A stretch of DNA of 33,238 nt, from contig JAJXSS010000002.1 of assembly GCA_021784455.1 (NCBI GenBank), positions 1 through 33,238 on the forward strand, written 5' to 3'. Source of the stretch: Planctomycetota bacterium. Its GTDB lineage: Bacteria > Planctomycetota > Phycisphaerae > Phycisphaerales > Phycisphaeraceae. Shown here piece after piece: positions 1 to 8,347 of the stretch; within the stretch, counting starts at the first letter, position 1; the number at the start of each line of letters is the position of its first letter. The position numbers and the translations under genes were made by a program. A model generated the notes under the pieces. It was not told the origin of the DNA, did no database searches, and saw only the letters and a program-made list of their open reading frames with translations.

Positions 1-68
1 ACGGATACCGCGATGGTCAGCAGCACCAGCAGGATCACGGCCCGCCAGGAAGGGGATCGTGTGCTCAT
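1..68 (-). CDS. N-terminal fragment of a membrane-anchored or exported protein (MSTRSPSWRAVILLVLLTIAVSV...), truncated by the window edge
   Basis: ATG at 66-68 (minus) overlaps the TGA stop of the anti-sigma ORF; the translation begins with a short basic stretch followed by a hydrophobic segment. Confidence 0.55.
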   Translation of the reverse strand, partial: MSTRSPSWRAVILLVLLTIAVS

Positions 69-601
69 AGGGCGCCTTTCCGCGTATCCCCGTGCTCGGG
101 GGGGTCGCTCAGCAGGTGGGCCAGGGGCATGGCTTGACCACTGAACACATCCAAGTCGAGTTCATGCACGACAGCCGCCTGTTCCTGGCTCTGGGCCACG
201 GCATTCACAGGTCGGGGGGCCGGAGTCGGTAAGTGAGGCGATGGCAGAGGTATGAGCCAACCTGTCAACAGACCCACCCCGGCGGTCAGCAGCAGCAGTG
301 CGGCCAGACGCCACGGGCTTTCGGCAACCCGGACCCACCCCGGCCGGGGCAGGCCGTCCGCTGGCGACAGGCGGGGAGGCCGGTCAAATTCTTCGGCCGC
401 GGCCAGCACGCGGCGGGCTAAGTCCGTACCGGGCGTGACCGGCTGCCAGATGCCCAGTTGGCTCCACAACCCCTGAAGCTCGGCAACTTGGCGGGCACAA
501 TGCGGGCATGAACGGTAATGGTCTTGGACAGCCTTCTGCGTGGGGTCGTCCAGACGCTGTGCCGCGTAGTCCAGTAGCTCGGTGTAGGAAGGGCAGGGCA
601 T
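65..601 (-). CDS. Anti-sigma factor with N-terminal zinc-finger (zf-HC2-like) domain and one TM segment
   Basis: H-x3-C-x2-C motif (DHYRSCPHCARQVAELQ), later hydrophobic segment LAALLLLTAGVGLLTGWLI; directly downstream of the ECF sigma gene. Confidence 0.8.
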   Translation of the reverse strand: MPCPSYTELLDYAAQRLDDPTQKAVQDHYRSCPHCARQVAELQGLWSQLGIWQPVTPGTDLARRVLAAAEEFDRPPRLSPADGLPRPGWVRVAESPWRLAALLLLTAGVGLLTGWLIPLPSPHLPTPAPRPVNAVAQSQEQAAVVHELDLDVFSGQAMPLAHLLSDPPEHGDTRKGAL

Positions 602-670
602 GATGCGCTCCTCAAATTTTAACGGTCAAATAAGGCGCCTCCTGCGGGCCGATCGTGGCCTCGTCGGCGG

Positions 671-1267
671 CTAAGGAGGATTCCAGAGGGCCAGTTCCCG
701 ACGCAGTTGCTGATAGGCACGCACCAGCAGGGACTCGGTGGCCTTGCGGCTCCAGCCGGTGATCTGGCTGATCTGGCGGTGGTCCAGATCGTGGAAGCGG
801 TGCAGCACGAGGGCCAGACGCTGACGCTGAGGCAGGCGGGCCACGGCGGCCTGGACAGCCGCGGCTTGCTCGCGGGCCAGCAGCGCGTCCAGGGCCTGGG
901 GATCGCGGGCGGTAGAATTGTCTACCAGGCCGCTGCTGTCCTCGGGCAGGCTGAGCGGGTGGCGGCGTCGGGCGTGATCCAGGCACAGGTTGGCCACGAT
1001 GCGGTACAGCCAGGTGGTGAATTGGGCCGTGGGCTGGTAACGCGGGGCAGCGCGGTAGATACGCAGGAAGGCTTCCTGGGCCAGGTCGTCGGCGACATCC
1101 CAGCGGTTGGTCATGCGATAGGCCAGAAGTCGAACGGTCTGCTGGTGCCGCTGGACCAGTTCGCCCAGGGCGGTCATATCGCCGCCCGCCAGACGGCCCA
1201 TGAGCTGGGTATCCGGATCGGGCCCGGGTAGGGGGGTGGAGGTTGGCTCTGGAGAAGGGGCCGCCAT
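671..1267 (-). CDS. RNA polymerase sigma factor, ECF/sigma-70 family
   Basis: Region 2 (DVADDLAQEAFLRIYRAAPRYQPTAQFTTWLYRIVANLCLDHARRR) and region 4 (LPQRQRLALVLHRFHDLDHRQISQITGWSRKATESLLVRAYQQLRREL). Confidence 0.92.
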   Translation of the reverse strand: MAAPSPEPTSTPLPGPDPDTQLMGRLAGGDMTALGELVQRHQQTVRLLAYRMTNRWDVADDLAQEAFLRIYRAAPRYQPTAQFTTWLYRIVANLCLDHARRRHPLSLPEDSSGLVDNSTARDPQALDALLAREQAAAVQAAVARLPQRQRLALVLHRFHDLDHRQISQITGWSRKATESLLVRAYQQLRRELALWNPP

Positions 1268-1392
1268 TTTTTCCTCCCAACATTCCGCAGGATATCACAG
1301 GAGTCATCGTTCCTTAAATAGGGCCCGGCGGCCTTGTAGCCGACCGGTGCCGCATTTTGTCAAGCCGCCTGCGGGCGGGAAAGGAGCCGATC

Positions 1393-1818
1393 ATGCGTTA
1401 TTTGCTTGGAGTCTTGACGTTGGGACTGTTGCTGGCGACGCTGGTTTGGCCGCCAGATGCCCAGGCTGGGCAACACCAGCGTGATCGCACCCGTGGGCGC
1501 GATCGCCAGCGGAGTTGCTGGCTGGCTCAGGATCCCTGGGTGTGCCCGCAGGCCCGTCCGCTGGCCGACCGTCAGCGGGACCGGACGGGGAATCAACAGC
1601 AGGATCGGGACCGTTTGCAGGATCCGCAAGGCGACCCCAATCGCGGTGAAGTATGCCCCAATCCCGACTGTCCCAACCCCGACTGCCCCTGCGATGACTG
1701 CCCCAACCCCGACTGCCCACGTTCGCAGGGCGTTTACGCCGGTACCGCCGCCTGCCCCATGACCTGCACGCACGACCAGCGTCGGGATCGGCGGCGCGAT
1801 GGCAGTTGCCGCCAGTGA
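1393..1818 (+). CDS. Small exported Cys-rich protein with CPNPDC repeats
   Basis: ATG at 1393 preceded by AAAGGAG; signal-peptide-like MRYLLGVLTLGLLLATLVWPPDAQAG; repeat CPNPDCPNPDCPCDDCPNPDCP; followed by a strong hairpin + T-tract terminator. Confidence 0.7.
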   Translation: MRYLLGVLTLGLLLATLVWPPDAQAGQHQRDRTRGRDRQRSCWLAQDPWVCPQARPLADRQRDRTGNQQQDRDRLQDPQGDPNRGEVCPNPDCPNPDCPCDDCPNPDCPRSQGVYAGTAACPMTCTHDQRRDRRRDGSCRQ

Positions 1819-1839
1819 TCCCCGTCGACAGGTGGAGGC

Positions 1840-1875
1840 TTGAGCCGCCAATCCGTGTTGTTTTTGGCGGTTCAA
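1840..1875 (+). other. Stem-loop TTGAGCCGCCAA / TTGGCGGTTCAA (12 bp, one G-U equivalent mismatch) just downstream of the Cys-rich CDS
   Basis: Inverted repeat read directly: 1840-1851 and 1864-1875, 12-nt loop. Confidence 0.6.
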
Positions 1876-1883
1876 GTGTAGTC

Positions 1884-1929
1884 CAGCCCGGACCCGCCAA
1901 TCCCAGGCGGGTCCGGGCTGCTTCTTTTG
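1884..1929 (+). terminator. Intrinsic terminator
   Basis: Perfect 15-bp stem CAGCCCGGACCCGCC / GGCGGGTCCGGGCTG with 7-nt loop, followed by CTTCTTTT. Confidence 0.85.
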
Positions 1930-1993
1930 AAGTATTCCAACACCGGAAACGAGGTTCTGGCCGGTCGGCAATCGGTAGTGGTAGGATGCCCGT

Positions 1994-3112
1994 ATGAGCA
2001 GCAAGATGAGTTGGGCGCTGGTAGGGGGATTCGGGCATGCCGCGCTGGTTCTTCAGGAATTGGATGCGTGGGGTGGGGCGGAAGTGGTGGCTTTAGCGGC
2101 GGCCAGCCCCGACGATGATCAGGACAGCGCCGAGACGTTTCGGGCGGGTCACCGCTGTATCCGACCGGGAGCCCCGTTCTATAAGGATGTGGGGAAAATG
2201 CTGAACGATGTTCACCCTCAGGGGGTGATCATCAGTTGCCGGTTGGACCGTACAGCGGGGGTGATCAGGCTGGCGGCCAAGGCGGGTTGCCACATTATTA
2301 CGGAGAAGCCGCTGGCCTTGGATCGCTCGGTCCTCGCCGAACTGTATCAGGATGTCCGGCGGCAACAGGTGGCGTGCATCCCGATGATTGATTATCCCGC
2401 TCACCCGTGTATCCGGGCGGCCAAGCAGGTGGTGCAACGAGGGTGGTTGGGGGAAATCGTGCTGGCCAACGCGCGCAAAAGCTACCGCTGGGGCAGCCGG
2501 CCGGTGTGGTTTGGGGATCGGTCGATCTATGGGGGGACCCTGCCGTGGATTGGAATTCATGGGTTGGACTTCATTTACAGCACAACCGGCCTGACCTTTA
2601 CAGCGGCCATGGGCATGCACGGGAACCTGTCGAAAAAGGAGCGGCCGCAATGCGAGGACCATGCGGTGGTGCTGATGGAGTTGGTGAACGGCGCTCACAT
2701 GACCCTGAGTGTGGACTACCTGCGTCCAGCCAAGGCCCCTTCGCACGGGGATGACTGGTTCCGGCTGGTGGGCAGCAGGGGAGTGTTGGAAGCAAGCATG
2801 GAGGCCCGCACGTTGACACTGATCTCGGATGTCGAGGGGGGCACAAAGGATCTGGTCTCCGGGAGCACGAATCTACAAGAGAGTGATCGGTCGATATCGA
2901 GCTTGGCTGGCAAAGACTCTCTGCGGGTGGAATTGCCGGAGCGAGAGGCCTATTTCCCGCCGATATTGGAGGAACTAGGCCGCGGCGGTCGGCGTCCCTG
3001 GCAGGAGACGCAGCGGGGGTTCCTGTTGACGGAAGCCGCGTTGGCAGCGCGGGATGCGGCCGACAGCGGCCGGCGGGTGGAGGTGCAGGGTCCGGCGGCC
3101 TACACATTTTGA
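1994..3112 (+). CDS. Gfo/Idh/MocA family oxidoreductase
   Basis: N-terminal Rossmann-like segment, ITEKPLALDRSVLAEL (EKP motif), IGIHGLDFIYSTTG; typical length (372 aa). Confidence 0.85.
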   Translation: MSSKMSWALVGGFGHAALVLQELDAWGGAEVVALAAASPDDDQDSAETFRAGHRCIRPGAPFYKDVGKMLNDVHPQGVIISCRLDRTAGVIRLAAKAGCHIITEKPLALDRSVLAELYQDVRRQQVACIPMIDYPAHPCIRAAKQVVQRGWLGEIVLANARKSYRWGSRPVWFGDRSIYGGTLPWIGIHGLDFIYSTTGLTFTAAMGMHGNLSKKERPQCEDHAVVLMELVNGAHMTLSVDYLRPAKAPSHGDDWFRLVGSRGVLEASMEARTLTLISDVEGGTKDLVSGSTNLQESDRSISSLAGKDSLRVELPEREAYFPPILEELGRGGRRPWQETQRGFLLTEAALAARDAADSGRRVEVQGPAAYTF

Positions 3113-3260
3113 TTGCGCGGCGTGGCGACCCATCGGCCGCTAATTCGAGTATGAGTCACCAGATGGTATGCTTGCCGTAGGGATTGCCACCGAAAGCCGG
3201 ATGGGCGACAATTGCCGGGCGGTGCGGTTATTGGGGCGTCCCGGCACAAATCTGGTCAGG

Positions 3261-4181
3261 ATGCGACGGGCAATGAGAATCAGAGAAAGACTGTTTCTGG
3301 TCGCGGGCCTGGTCGTTGTGTGCCTCGTGCCGAACCGCCTGTGGGCGGATGCGGGGAAGGTGGCGACTTCCGCCCCGACGGTGACGCGCTATGAGGCCGT
3401 GGCCGAAGCGCGCGAAGACCGGCGTTTGGGCTTTACCGTACCGGGCAAGGTGGCTCACATCCCGGTCAAGGAAGGCCAGCATGTGAAGGCCGGACAGGTT
3501 CTGATGGAGCTGGATGACCGGCAGGGGGTTCTGGCGGTGCAACTGGCGCAACTGGTGGCCCAAAGCCATCTGGAGGTGGAAGCTCAGGAGCAGAGCCTGG
3601 CCATGGCGCAATTGGAGGAGAAACGGCTGGCGCAACTGCTCAAGCAGTCGGCCGCCGCCCCCATCGAAGTGGAGCGGGCCAAGATTCGGGCCAAGGTGGA
3701 GGCGATCCGACTGGCCAAGACGAAGGAAGACGAGCAGGAGGCCCAGATCAAGGCCGCCCAGGCCGAGGCCCTGCACGAGCAGTATGTGTGCAAGGCGCCG
3801 TGTGACGGGGTCGTGGAGTCCATCGTGGTCAGCGAAGGGGAACTGGTCGAGGCCCTTAAGCCGGTGCTGCGGCTGGTGGCCACCGATCCCCTGTTGATTC
3901 AGGTCTGGGTGCCCACGCCGGACACCATGCGGCTCAAGCCGGGGGACCCGGCCTGGATCATTCATCCGCTGCTGGGCGAAAACAAGCCCATGCTGGGCCA
4001 CATCACCGCCATTGCCCAGGTGGCCGACAGCCTGGGCAAGCGTCAGGTGCGCATCGAGGTTCCCAATCCGCAAGGCCTGCCGGCCGGGGGCAAGGTCAGC
4101 GTGCAGTTTGTGGCACCGGTTGCGGCCCTCGGCGCGGCGCCGAGGGCCGGGCGGTCCCGGGCCGGGGAGGCTCAGCCATGA
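3261..4181 (+). CDS. HlyD-like periplasmic adaptor (membrane fusion) protein
   Basis: Signal-like RERLFLVAGLVVVCLVPNRLWA; lipoyl-like half GFTVPGKVAHIPVKEGQHVKAGQVLMELDD, alpha-hairpin, then CKAPCDGVVESIVVSEGELV. Start chosen at 3261 (3273 also possible) instead of the ORF-track start 3168. Confidence 0.82.
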   Translation: MRRAMRIRERLFLVAGLVVVCLVPNRLWADAGKVATSAPTVTRYEAVAEAREDRRLGFTVPGKVAHIPVKEGQHVKAGQVLMELDDRQGVLAVQLAQLVAQSHLEVEAQEQSLAMAQLEEKRLAQLLKQSAAAPIEVERAKIRAKVEAIRLAKTKEDEQEAQIKAAQAEALHEQYVCKAPCDGVVESIVVSEGELVEALKPVLRLVATDPLLIQVWVPTPDTMRLKPGDPAWIIHPLLGENKPMLGHITAIAQVADSLGKRQVRIEVPNPQGLPAGGKVSVQFVAPVAALGAAPRAGRSRAGEAQP

Positions 4182-6082
4182 CTCGTTTGCGAGCTGCGCC
4201 CAGCCGCCAGCCCCGGGCCTGGGAGGAACTGATCACCCAAGTGACCGCGGCGCCCGACCGGCCCACGGCCCTGCGTGGCATTCTGGAACTGCAGTGCCGG
4301 ATTGTCGCGGCGCAGTATGGCCTGTTCTGGGAGCCCGGGCCGGAAGGGGCGCCGGTGGCGACGATTTCCTGGCCGATGGCCGACGGCAGCACGGCCCTGG
4401 CCGAGCCCGTGCTGAAGATGCTGCAGCAGGCGGCCCGGACCGCCCTGGAGCGCGGGACCAGCCAGGTGCTGCGGGTGGAGCCGGCCGAAGGCAGCGGCCC
4501 GATGTCCAGCGACACCTATGTGTTCGTTACGGCGCTGCGGGCCGAGGGCCAGTGCGCGGCGGTGGTGACGGTGGTGGCCGAGGTGCGTGACACGCAGGTG
4601 ATCACGATAACCACGCCGCAGCGGGAGATTGCGGCCAGCCTGTATGAGAACGTGCTGGCGCGGCAGCGGCAGCAGTCGGCCGAGCTGGAGGCCCAGCGTG
4701 TGCGCCAGGCCATGGCGCTCTTGGCGGTGGTGCAGGACGGGCGGGGCTTTTCGGGATCGTGTCTGAACCTGGTCAATGAACTGGCGCGGTCGCTTAAGGC
4801 CGAGCGGGTGAGCCTGGGGTGGATCCGCGGCCGGAATCTGAAACTCAAGGCGGTCAGTGACAGCGAAGAGGTCAAGCACAAGGGCGAGCAGGCAGCGCTC
4901 CTGGAAATGGCGATGGCTGAGTGCCTGGACCAGCAGCAGCCCATCATGTGCCCGCTGCCCGAAAGCGCGGAACCGGCCCTGGCCCATGCGGTGGTCTACG
5001 GGCACCGGCGGCTGATCGAGGGGCAGAGCCAGAAACAGGTGGTTTCGGTGCCTCTGCGGCACGGGGAAGAATGGGTGGGCGTGCTGACGATCGAGCGGTG
5101 CGGCGACGCTCTGGATGCCGGCGATGTGCAGCGCCTGCAACTGATCGCGGATGTGATTGCTCCGCAACTGGCCGACCGCCGGGCCAGCGACCGCTGGCTG
5201 GGGGCCCAGGCGTGGGAATCATGCAAATGGACGGCGGGCAAGCTGGTGGGCCCCAAGCACGTGGGGTGGAAGCTGGCCGGGGCGGCCGTCCTGGTGGCGG
5301 TGCTGTACGTGCTGCTGGCCACCTGGCCATTCCGGGTGACGGCCTCCTTCCGACTCGAGGCGATGCAGCGGCAGGTGGTGCCGGCGCCCTTCCGCAACAA
5401 GCTGGATGAATTGCTGGTTCATCCGGATGACGTGGTACACAAGGGCCAGGTGCTGGCCAGGCTGGACACGACGGATCTGGCCATCCAACTGGCCGGGGCC
5501 CAGAAGCAACTGGAAGTGGCCCGCATCCAGCGTGACCAGGCTCTGGGGGATCCGAGCAAGCATGCGGAGGCGGAACTGGCCCAGGCCCAGGCCGATGAGT
5601 ACCAGGCCCAGGTGGACCTGCTGCAATACCAGATCCGCCAGGCGACCATCCGCAGCCCGGTGGACGGCGTGGTGCTCAACAGCTACTGGGAGCACCGTGT
5701 GGGCAGTGTGGTGGATCAGGATCAGCCCATGTTTGAGGTGGCGCCGCAGGGGGACGTGACGGCGGTGCTACGCGTGAGCGAGGGCGATGTACGCTACCTT
5801 CTGGACCGCGAGGGCCGGATGCGCCGCGGGCTGGTGGGCGAGCTGGCTACGCGCAGCGAGCCGGAGCAGACCTTTCCCATTCACGTGGAGCGGATCGTGC
5901 CCCTGGCCCAGCCGGTGGACGGCAAGAACGTGTTTGAGGTCTGGTGCGGTCTGGATCGTTCGGCCCCTTGGTTCCGCCCGGGCATGGAAGGGATGGCCAA
6001 GGTGGATGTGGGGCGCGAGCCGCTGTCGTGGATCCTGACGCACAAGATCGTAGATGCCGTACGGCTGTGGATGTGGTGGTGA
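4178..6082 (+). CDS. GAF-domain / TM / HlyD-like membrane fusion protein
   Basis: ATGA overlap with upstream gene; GAF-like N-terminal half, single hydrophobic segment VLVAVLYVLLATWPF, then RNKLDELLVHPDDVVHKGQVLARLDTTDL ... TIRSPVDGVVLNSYWEHRVGSVVDQDQPMFEV. Confidence 0.85.
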   Translation: MTRLRAAPSRQPRAWEELITQVTAAPDRPTALRGILELQCRIVAAQYGLFWEPGPEGAPVATISWPMADGSTALAEPVLKMLQQAARTALERGTSQVLRVEPAEGSGPMSSDTYVFVTALRAEGQCAAVVTVVAEVRDTQVITITTPQREIAASLYENVLARQRQQSAELEAQRVRQAMALLAVVQDGRGFSGSCLNLVNELARSLKAERVSLGWIRGRNLKLKAVSDSEEVKHKGEQAALLEMAMAECLDQQQPIMCPLPESAEPALAHAVVYGHRRLIEGQSQKQVVSVPLRHGEEWVGVLTIERCGDALDAGDVQRLQLIADVIAPQLADRRASDRWLGAQAWESCKWTAGKLVGPKHVGWKLAGAAVLVAVLYVLLATWPFRVTASFRLEAMQRQVVPAPFRNKLDELLVHPDDVVHKGQVLARLDTTDLAIQLAGAQKQLEVARIQRDQALGDPSKHAEAELAQAQADEYQAQVDLLQYQIRQATIRSPVDGVVLNSYWEHRVGSVVDQDQPMFEVAPQGDVTAVLRVSEGDVRYLLDREGRMRRGLVGELATRSEPEQTFPIHVERIVPLAQPVDGKNVFEVWCGLDRSAPWFRPGMEGMAKVDVGREPLSWILTHKIVDAVRLWMWW

Positions 6083-6084
6083 GG

Positions 6085-6162
6085 ACGAGCCGCGACCATG
6101 AGGGAGGGCTCTGCACCGTAACGACAATCCGACAAGGCCGCTCCCTTACGGTCGCGGCTCGT
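6085..6162. repeat. REP/BIME-like palindromic repeat (ACGAGCCGCGACC...AGGGAG arms)
   Basis: 22-nt arms: 6085-6106 ACGAGCCGCGACCATGAGGGAG and 6141-6162, whose reverse complement is ACGAGCCGCGACCGTAAGGGAG (20/22 matches). Confidence 0.7.
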
Positions 6163-6179
6163 TGGGCGGGTGACAATCG

Positions 6180-8342
6180 ATGGATCGGCCGACATTCAGC
6201 GAATCCTGGAGCCGCGTCAGCCGCCTGACCCCCACCCTGCGCCCGCAGGTGCAGGTGCGGCGGCGGAGCTTGTGCAGGCAGCGCTGGTACGTGCTGCACG
6301 AACCAGTCAGCCAGCAGTTTTTCCGGCTCAATCCGGTGGCCTACCACTTGGTGGGGCTGCTGGACGGCCACCGCATCGTGGACGATGCCTGGCGTCTGAC
6401 CCTGGAACGCTACGGAGATGATGCCCCCACCCAGCCGGAGGTGGTGGGTTTGCTGGGGCAGCTCAACCAGGCCAATCTGCTGCGGGTAGACCTGCCGGTG
6501 GACGCCGAGCCCCTGTTGCGCCGCTCGGGGGAACAGCGGGCGCGGCGCTGGGCGGGGCAGGCGATGAGCATTCTGTTTCTACAGGTGCCGCTCCTGGATC
6601 CCGACCCATTTCTGAGCCGCCTGCTGCCGCTGATGCGGCCGCTGCTGTCGGTGGTGGGGCTGATCCTGTGGGCGGTCTGGGTCACGGTGTGCGCGGTCCT
6701 GTTCCTGCCCCACCTGGGCACGTTCATCCACGACAGCGGCAGCATTCTGGCCCCGGCCAACTGGGGCTGGGTGATGGTGTTCTTCATCCTCATCAAGCTG
6801 GTCCATGAGACGGGGCACGGGCTGGTGTGCAAGCGTCTGGGGGGCAACGTGCACGAGGCGGGCATCATGCTGCTGGTGCTGTTTCCGTGCCCGTACGTGG
6901 ATACGACCAGTGCCTGGGCCTTCGAAAGCCGCTTCCAGCGGGTGCTGGTGGGGGCGGCGGGCATGATGTTCGAGCTGACGATTGCCGGGGGGGCGGCCCT
7001 GGTATGGCTGCACGCCGATCCGGGTACCACGGTGCGGCAGGTGGCCCACAACATCGTGCTGGTGGCCTCGGTGGCGACGGTGATCTTCAACGCCAACCCG
7101 CTGATGCGCTTCGACGGATACTTCATCCTCAGCGACCTGCTGGAAGTCCCCAACCTTTACGACCGCTCGATGCAGCACCTCAAATGGCTGGGGCAGCGTT
7201 ACGCCTTTGGCATGACCGCGGCCCCGCCGGTGGCCACGGACCGCGGCGAACGGCGCATCCTGCTGGTCTATGGGGTTCTGGCCGCCATCTACCGCGTGGT
7301 GGTCATGGCGGGCATCGCCATGCTGATCGCCGTGCGGTTCTTCACCATCGGTCTGGCCCTGGCCATCTGGACGGTGGGGGCGTGGCTGTTGTTCCCGCTG
7401 GGGAAGTTCGTGCACTGGCTGGCCACCAGCCCGGCCCTGCACCGCCAGCGCAACCGGGCGGTGCTGGTCAGCGTGGCCACGGCGCTTGCGCTGCTGCTGG
7501 CCATCGGCCTGGTGCCGGCCCCGCAGTACCAGCGGACCGTGGGCGTGGTCGAGGCCCGGCAGCGGGCGGATGTGGCCATCCAGAGCGACGGTTTCGTGCA
7601 GGAGGTCAAGGCGGAGGTGGGCGACGAGGTTCGCCAGGGGCAGGTGCTGCTGGTATGCGATAACCCCATCCTGCGGGCCCAGCGGCGGCAACTGGTCGCC
7701 CAGATCAAGGGTCTGCAGTTGGAGGAGACCTACGCCCTGCGCAATCCGGCCGATCTGGCCGTGGCCCAGGCCAAACACCGGGCCTTGCAGCAGGCCCTGG
7801 ATGATGCCAACGAGCGTATTGCGGACCTGGTGGTGCGCAGCCCGCTGGCGGGCCGGCTGGCCGGGCCGCCCCTGGCCCCGCTGCTGGGCCGCTACGTCAA
7901 GCGCGGCCATGTGGTGGCCCAGGTGGAGGATCTGCGGTCGCTGCGCGTCACGGCCCTGGTGGATCAGGCCCAGAACGCGCTGGGTTTTTTCAACAGCATC
8001 CGGGCCGTGGAATTGCGGGCCCCGGGCGATGTGGGCGTGGACCTGCCCAGCCGGGTGCTGCAGACGTTTGATTCCGGGCGAACGCAACTGCCCCACCCGG
8101 CGCTGGGGGCTCTGGACGGCGGGCCCGTGGCCACGGACCCGCACGATCCCAAGGGCATGACGGCGCTGCGCCCCCAGTTCGAGATCTGGCTGGCCGTGCC
8201 GCCGCCCCGGACCGCCGCGGATCCCCCGTTTCTGCCGGGCGAGCGGGTGTACGTGCGTTTCACGCTGGCTCAGCGGCGTCCGCTGCTGTGGCAGTGGATT
8301 CATCGGTTCCGCCAGATCTTCCGCGAGCCGTGGGAGACGTGA
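6180..8342 (+). CDS. PqqD-like / M50 site-2-protease-like / HlyD-lipoyl fusion protein
   Basis: PqqD-like N-terminus; HETGH zinc motif (6804-6818) and NPLMRFDG second motif among TM segments; C-terminal GFVQEVKAEVGDEVRQGQVLLVCDNP ... VVRSPLAGRLAGPPLAPLLGRYVKRGHVVAQVED. Confidence 0.85.
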   Translation: MDRPTFSESWSRVSRLTPTLRPQVQVRRRSLCRQRWYVLHEPVSQQFFRLNPVAYHLVGLLDGHRIVDDAWRLTLERYGDDAPTQPEVVGLLGQLNQANLLRVDLPVDAEPLLRRSGEQRARRWAGQAMSILFLQVPLLDPDPFLSRLLPLMRPLLSVVGLILWAVWVTVCAVLFLPHLGTFIHDSGSILAPANWGWVMVFFILIKLVHETGHGLVCKRLGGNVHEAGIMLLVLFPCPYVDTTSAWAFESRFQRVLVGAAGMMFELTIAGGAALVWLHADPGTTVRQVAHNIVLVASVATVIFNANPLMRFDGYFILSDLLEVPNLYDRSMQHLKWLGQRYAFGMTAAPPVATDRGERRILLVYGVLAAIYRVVVMAGIAMLIAVRFFTIGLALAIWTVGAWLLFPLGKFVHWLATSPALHRQRNRAVLVSVATALALLLAIGLVPAPQYQRTVGVVEARQRADVAIQSDGFVQEVKAEVGDEVRQGQVLLVCDNPILRAQRRQLVAQIKGLQLEETYALRNPADLAVAQAKHRALQQALDDANERIADLVVRSPLAGRLAGPPLAPLLGRYVKRGHVVAQVEDLRSLRVTALVDQAQNALGFFNSIRAVELRAPGDVGVDLPSRVLQTFDSGRTQLPHPALGALDGGPVATDPHDPKGMTALRPQFEIWLAVPPPRTAADPPFLPGERVYVRFTLAQRRPLLWQWIHRFRQIFREPWET

Positions 8343-8347
8343 CACCC

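Noticed and set aside
612-1307. 231-aa minus-strand ORF overlapping the ECF sigma gene in another frame
   Set aside because: Frame-shifted reading of the sigma gene; composition is Pro/Arg/Gly-rich and no motif is present.
1654-1719. Short CCCCAA(T/C)CCCGACTG(T/C) DNA repeats that could suggest a tandem-repeat or CRISPR-like element
   Set aside because: They are in-frame codon repeats encoding CPNPDC, too short and without spacers.
1360-2038. Minus-strand ORFs (214 and 215 aa) opposite the Cys-rich gene
   Set aside because: They cross the strong terminator hairpin and lack a plausible RBS or domain; the plus-strand CDS has a signal peptide and RBS.
6579-8345. 588-aa minus-strand ORF antisense to the PqqD-M50-lipoyl gene
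   Set aside because: His/Gln/Arg-rich composition with no recognisable domain, while the plus strand encodes HETGH and lipoyl motifs.
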